Assembly: GCF_001426665.1 (NCBI RefSeq) | Contig: NZ_LMEY01000023.1 | Location: forward strand, 285,036 to 349,035 | Direction of reading: 5' to 3' | DNA length: 64,000 nt | Source: Rhizobium sp. Root1334 | GTDB taxonomy: Bacteria > Pseudomonadota > Alphaproteobacteria > Rhizobiales > Rhizobiaceae | In this document: one piece after another, positions 60,584 through 64,000 of the stretch | Layout of the letters: each line of letters opens with the position of its first letter | Numbering within the stretch: the first letter of the stretch is position 1 | Position numbers and translations under genes: made by a program | The notes under the pieces: model-generated | What the model was told of the DNA's origin: nothing | Seen by the model: only the letters and a program-made list of their open reading frames with translations | Databases searched by the model: none

Positions 60584-61432
60584 CTATCGTTCCAGAAGAT
60601 CCTGCATGGCGCTGATGATGCGGCGGTGCTGGTGGGCGTGGCGAGTGCGGATGCTGGTGGCGGCGTAGACAGCTTGCTGTATCGGAGGGGCGTCTGCGAT
60701 GGGGAAAGCGGCGCCTTCGCCTTCGAGCCTCAGCGCCGTGCTGCTCGTCACATAGGCTGCCCCTCCCAGCGTCTTCAGCAGGCCGGTAATGGCGATATTC
60801 TGGCCTGACGCCAGCGGAGCGGATGAAAGCTGCGGCAGGGCCAGCCGATGCGCACGGTCGAACGCCGGAGAGTAGACGGCCTGGATATAGGTTTCCGGTA
60901 ACAATTCGCCGACCGTTCGCGTCGCGGTGCCGACCAGCATGTAGGTCATTTCGCCGATCCGCTCATAGTGAAGATCGGGCAGGTAATGCGGCGTATAAAG
61001 GATGGCGAGATCGAGATCGCCGGCTGCCAGATCGCGGTTCATCTGGTTGGAGTAATCGGCCTCCATATAGATCGAGGTCGTCGGCAGGTCGGCCCGGACG
61101 GCTGATAGCCATTTTCCGGCAAAGGCTTCGGCGAGATCATGCTGGATGCCGAGCCGCATCGAGCGCTCGTAGGTACCGGCGTTTTCCACCGCGCGGGTTG
61201 CCTCGTGCCATTGATGCTGCAGCGCCTTGGCATGGTCGAGGAAACGCAGGCCGGAGGCAGTCGGCGCAGTTCCTCCTTTGTTGCGCGTGAAAAGCTTGCG
61301 GTTGAACTGTGCTTCGAGCGCCTTGACCCGATGGGACACGGTGGATTGCGTGATGTTCAGCCGTTCCGCCGTGCGATTGAAACTGCGGGTTTCCATCAGG
61401 TCGAGGAAGGTTTCGATAAGGTCGATCTGCAT
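60584..61432 (-). CDS. LysR-family regulator
   Basis: A 282-residue LysR protein with the HTH ETRSFNRTAERLNITQSTVSHRVKALEAQFNRKLFTRNKGG (residues about 14-53) and an effector domain starting near MRLGIQHDLAEAF. It is divergent from the dimethylglycine-dehydrogenase-like gene, with a T-N11-A palindrome (61586-61600) between, so it likely controls that gene. Its effector is unknown; an N-methylated amine is plausible. Confidence 0.9.
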   Translation of the reverse strand: MQIDLIETFLDLMETRSFNRTAERLNITQSTVSHRVKALEAQFNRKLFTRNKGGTAPTASGLRFLDHAKALQHQWHEATRAVENAGTYERSMRLGIQHDLAEAFAGKWLSAVRADLPTTSIYMEADYSNQMNRDLAAGDLDLAILYTPHYLPDLHYERIGEMTYMLVGTATRTVGELLPETYIQAVYSPAFDRAHRLALPQLSSAPLASGQNIAITGLLKTLGGAAYVTSSTALRLEGEGAAFPIADAPPIQQAVYAATSIRTRHAHQHRRIISAMQDLLER

Positions 61433-61448
61433 GGGTGTGTCCGGTGTC

Positions 61449-61570
61449 TCCCAATTTTGCCCCTCACCCTATCCCTCTCCCCGCAAGCGGGGAGAGGGGA
61501 CGACGGAGGTGGCCGCCTGTCCCTTCTCCCCGTTTACGGGGAGAAGGTGGCCGATAGGCCGGATGAGGGC
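61449..61570. repeat. Pair of rhizobial-type palindromic repeats
   Basis: Two hairpin units, CTCTCCCCGCAAGCGGGGAG and CTTCTCCCCG/CGGGGAGAAG, lie back to back, flanked by CCCCTCAC and GGATGAGGG. They are relatives of the units at 20787-20911. They occupy most of the LysR-side promoter region and lie between the LysR start and the predicted LysR box. Confidence 0.75.
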
Positions 61571-61585
61571 TTCTAGTTCAATCTA

Positions 61586-61600
61586 ATCGAATTCTTCGAT
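61586..61600. promoter_or_regulatory. LysR-type T-N11-A palindrome
   Basis: ATCGAATTCTTCGAT has 6-bp perfect arms around TTC and fits the LysR T-N11-A rule. It lies 74 bp before ATG 61675, the usual distance for a LysR activation site. Confidence 0.6.
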
Positions 61601-61674
61601 CAATAAAGCCCGTTCTGACGGCTTGATGCAAATGTTGTTCATGGCCAAAACTTCCCCCAAACAAGGGAACAGCC

Positions 61675-64000
61675 ATGTCGAATTTGCCGTCTTATGCACG
61701 CGTCGTGATCATCGGGGGAGGTGCGGTCGGTGCGTCCGCTCTCTATCATCTGGCCAAGGCCGGGTGGACGGACTGCGTGCTTCTGGAAAAGAACGAGCTG
61801 ACGGCCGGTTCGACATGGCATGCGGCGGGCAACGTGCCGACATTTTCGTCCTCCTGGTCGATCATGAACATGCAGCGCTATTCGGCCTCGCTCTACCGCG
61901 AACTGGGCGCGCTGGTCGATTATCCGATGAATTACCATGTCACCGGCTCGATCCGGCTTGGTCATTCCAAGGAGCGGCTGCAGGAGTTCAAGCGCGTCGT
62001 CGGCATGGGGCGCTATCAGGGCATGGATCTCGACATCCTCTCGCCGGATCAGATCAGGTCGAAATACCCCTTCGTCGAAACCCATGACCTGACCGGCGCG
62101 CTCTACGATCCCTATGACGGCGACATCGACCCGGCGCAGCTGACGCAGGCGGTGGCCAAGGGCGCGCGCGACATGGGCGCGAAAATCTTGCGCTTCTGTC
62201 CCGCCACCGGCGCGCGCCGGGAAAATGACGAGTGGATCATTTCCACGCCGCAGGGCGAAATCCGCTGCGAATACGTCGTCAATGCCGCCGGTTACTACGC
62301 CCGCGAGGTCGGAAAATGGTTCGGCCGCGACGTGCCGATGATGGTCATGAGCCATCAGTACATGCTGTTCGAGGAAATTCCGGAACTGGCCGCCTGGTCG
62401 AAGGAAGCAGGGCACAAGCTGCCGTTGCTGCGCGATGTCGATAGCTCCTATTACCTGCGCCAGGAAAAGACCGGGATGAATCTCGGTCCCTATGAGAAAA
62501 ACTGCAAGGCGCACTGGATCACGCCGGACGATCCGATGCCGGAGGATTTTTCGTTCCAGCTTTTCCCTGACGATCTGGAACGCTTGGAATGGTATCTGAA
62601 CGACGCCGTCGAGCGTGTGCCGATCCTCGGCACTGCCGGTCTGTCCCGGATGATCAATGGGCCGATCCCCTACGCGCCGGACGGCAACCCGCTGATTGGC
62701 CCGATGCCGGGCGTGCCGAATGCGTTCGAGGCCTGCGTCTTTACCTTCGGCATTTGCCAGGCAGGCGGTGCGGGCAAGGTACTGGCCGAATGGGTAACGG
62801 AAGGGCAGACGGAATGGGACATGTGGTCCTGCGACCCGCGCCGGTTCACCAGTTTTACCGATCAGGATTATTGCATCGCCAAGGGCATGGAAATCTATGG
62901 CCATGAATATGCCATGCATTTCCCGAAGCACGCCTGGCCGGCGGGCCGCAACAAGAAGCTGTCGCCGATCCACGGCCGGATTGCGGCCCTTGGCGCACAG
63001 TTCAAACCCTATAACGGCTGGGAGCGGGCCAACTGGTACGCCAAGCCGGGGGATGACCTCTCGGAAGAAGCCACGCAGACCTGGAACCGGGCGGGGCCTT
63101 GGCAGAAACGCATCGAGGAGGAATGCCTCGCCGTCACCAACGCTGCCGGCATTCTCGATCTTCCTGGTTTCTCCCGCTACCGCCTGAAGGGCGAGGGTGC
63201 CCGCGACTGGCTGCTTGGCCTGACTACAGGCAAGGTGCCGAAGCCTGGCCGTATTGGTCTCGCCTATTTCTCCGACGACAAGGGCCGGATCGTCACCGAA
63301 ATGTCAGTCATGGCACTGGAGGAGGATTTCTTCTTCCTGATCACGGCGGCAACGGCGCAGTGGCACGATTTCGAATGGTTGAAAAAACACCTGCCACAGG
63401 ATGCGGCGTTTACGCTGGACGATGTCACGGAGAGCTTTACCTGCCAGATACTCTCCGGACCGAAGTCGCGGGACATCTTGGCTGAGGTCTGTGATGCGGA
63501 TCTTGCGAAGGGTTGGTTGACGCATCAGTCGGTACAGATCGCCGGGCGCTGGTGCCAGCTGGTGCGCGTCTCCTTCGCCGGCGAACTCGGCTGGGAAATA
63601 CACACTAAGATCGATGACACGGCCACCATCTTTGACGCGGTCTGGGCTGCGGGACAAAAGCACGGCCTGAAACCCTTTGGCATGGAAGCGCTGGACTCGC
63701 TTCGGATCGAGAAGGGATATCGCGCCTGGAAAGGCGATCTTTCAACCGATTACACCATTCTGCAGGGTGGATTGGAGCGTTTCGTTGATTGGGCCAAGCC
63801 CGGATTCAAGGGCAAGGCGGCGCTGGAGCATGAGAAACAGCAGGGTGTGACCAAACGCTTCGTCACGCTGATCGTGGACGCTGGCGATTGCGACGCGCCG
63901 TATATGTCGACGCTCTGGCATGGCGGCAAGGTGGTCGGCGAAACCACGTCCGGAAACTGGGGCTACCGGATCGGCAAATCGGTGGCACTTGGCATGCTGC
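61675..64000 (+). CDS. Dimethylglycine/sarcosine-dehydrogenase-like FAD + T-protein fusion (3' end outside window)
   Basis: The frame is open from ATG 61675 (AAGGGAA before it) to the right edge, giving 775 visible residues. An N-terminal FAD domain (VVIIGGGAVGASALYHLAKAGWTDCVLLEKNELTAGSTWHAAG, shortened in families, residues about 10-50) with GPIPYAPDGNPLIGPMPG and FGICQAGGAGKVLAEW leads to a FAO_M linker (CDPRRF) and a GcvT domain (from WQKRIEEECLAVTNAAGILDL, then VSFAGELGWEIH and KPFGMEALDSLRIEKGYRAW). The enzyme class oxidises an N-methyl group and passes formaldehyde to folate. Dimethylglycine is the most likely substrate; sarcosine or another N-methyl amine is possible. Confidence 0.9.
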   Translation, partial: MSNLPSYARVVIIGGGAVGASALYHLAKAGWTDCVLLEKNELTAGSTWHAAGNVPTFSSSWSIMNMQRYSASLYRELGALVDYPMNYHVTGSIRLGHSKERLQEFKRVVGMGRYQGMDLDILSPDQIRSKYPFVETHDLTGALYDPYDGDIDPAQLTQAVAKGARDMGAKILRFCPATGARRENDEWIISTPQGEIRCEYVVNAAGYYAREVGKWFGRDVPMMVMSHQYMLFEEIPELAAWSKEAGHKLPLLRDVDSSYYLRQEKTGMNLGPYEKNCKAHWITPDDPMPEDFSFQLFPDDLERLEWYLNDAVERVPILGTAGLSRMINGPIPYAPDGNPLIGPMPGVPNAFEACVFTFGICQAGGAGKVLAEWVTEGQTEWDMWSCDPRRFTSFTDQDYCIAKGMEIYGHEYAMHFPKHAWPAGRNKKLSPIHGRIAALGAQFKPYNGWERANWYAKPGDDLSEEATQTWNRAGPWQKRIEEECLAVTNAAGILDLPGFSRYRLKGEGARDWLLGLTTGKVPKPGRIGLAYFSDDKGRIVTEMSVMALEEDFFFLITAATAQWHDFEWLKKHLPQDAAFTLDDVTESFTCQILSGPKSRDILAEVCDADLAKGWLTHQSVQIAGRWCQLVRVSFAGELGWEIHTKIDDTATIFDAVWAAGQKHGLKPFGMEALDSLRIEKGYRAWKGDLSTDYTILQGGLERFVDWAKPGFKGKAALEHEKQQGVTKRFVTLIVDAGDCDAPYMSTLWHGGKVVGETTSGNWGYRIGKSVALGML

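Overview
The window reads as a chromosomal segment of a Rhizobiaceae alphaproteobacterium (Rhizobium/Agrobacterium-like). The evidence is the GC-rich codon use, the gene order pcaDCHGB with a divergent pcaQ and a recognisable PcaQ box, the small rhizobial secreted and DUF982 proteins, and intergenic palindromic repeats of rhizobial type. No phage, CRISPR array, rRNA or complete insertion sequence was seen. One tRNA gene (CAT anticodon, tRNA-Ile2-like) lies at 3676-3751. The last gene runs off the right edge and a gene tail enters at the left edge.

Region by region. 1-5.7 kb: small housekeeping or hypothetical genes (a Cys-rich gene broken by an in-frame TGA, DUF1428, YjbQ, an NTF2-like protein, a secreted protein, a SIMPL protein), the tRNA, and the potassium transporter kup. 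6.0-7.7 kb: a CsoR/InrS-type metal sensor with a palindromic operator, followed by an NreB-like Ni/Co exporter with a His-rich tail. 7.8-16.9 kb: a hexuronate catabolic locus (uxuA and a GntR regulator, divergent from uxaC, a four-gene ABC importer and uxuB). 17.2-20.8 kb: a lone TadG-like protein and a DbpA-like RNA helicase. 21-26 kb: the protocatechuate branch of the beta-ketoadipate pathway, with a palindrome-rich MITE-like insert between pcaG and pcaB. 26-30.7 kb: a membrane class III adenylate cyclase, a YedY-like molybdoenzyme and an APC permease.

30.9-39.3 kb holds a methylamine pathway: trimethylamine monooxygenase (tmm), TMAO demethylase (tdm, DUF1989 plus T-protein domain) and a four-subunit dimethylamine demethylase (dmmDABC order). 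Together these predict TMA to TMAO to DMA to monomethylamine, with formaldehyde passed to folate. A soluble PAS protein with a truncated chemoreceptor tip sits inside the cluster.

40-53.8 kb is a second amine locus. It has a folate-binding T-protein homologue, two adjacent PYROXD2/phytoene-desaturase-like FAD enzymes, a BetI-like TetR regulator, a polyamine-type ABC importer, a flavin amine oxidase, a class III aminotransferase and a Rieske oxygenase with a Glu at the bridging position, as in quaternary-amine oxygenases. Three near-identical BetI-type palindromes lie at the three divergent or promoter regions and suggest one regulon. The substrate is not known; an N-methylated or quaternary amine is the best inference, and its demethylation or TMA release could feed the neighbouring tmm/tdm/dmm pathway. 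This is the most likely undescribed system in the window.

53.9-64 kb: a DUF1194 protein, a glucoamylase-family protein, an FhuF-like 2Fe-2S protein, the cobalt transporter cbtBA under a cobalamin riboswitch, a PAS-GGDEF-EAL protein, and a LysR regulator divergent from a dimethylglycine/sarcosine-dehydrogenase-like FAD/T-protein fusion that is cut by the window edge. In all, four separate T-protein (GcvT) folate domains occur within 33 kb, so C1 release from N-methyl groups is the dominant theme of the right half.
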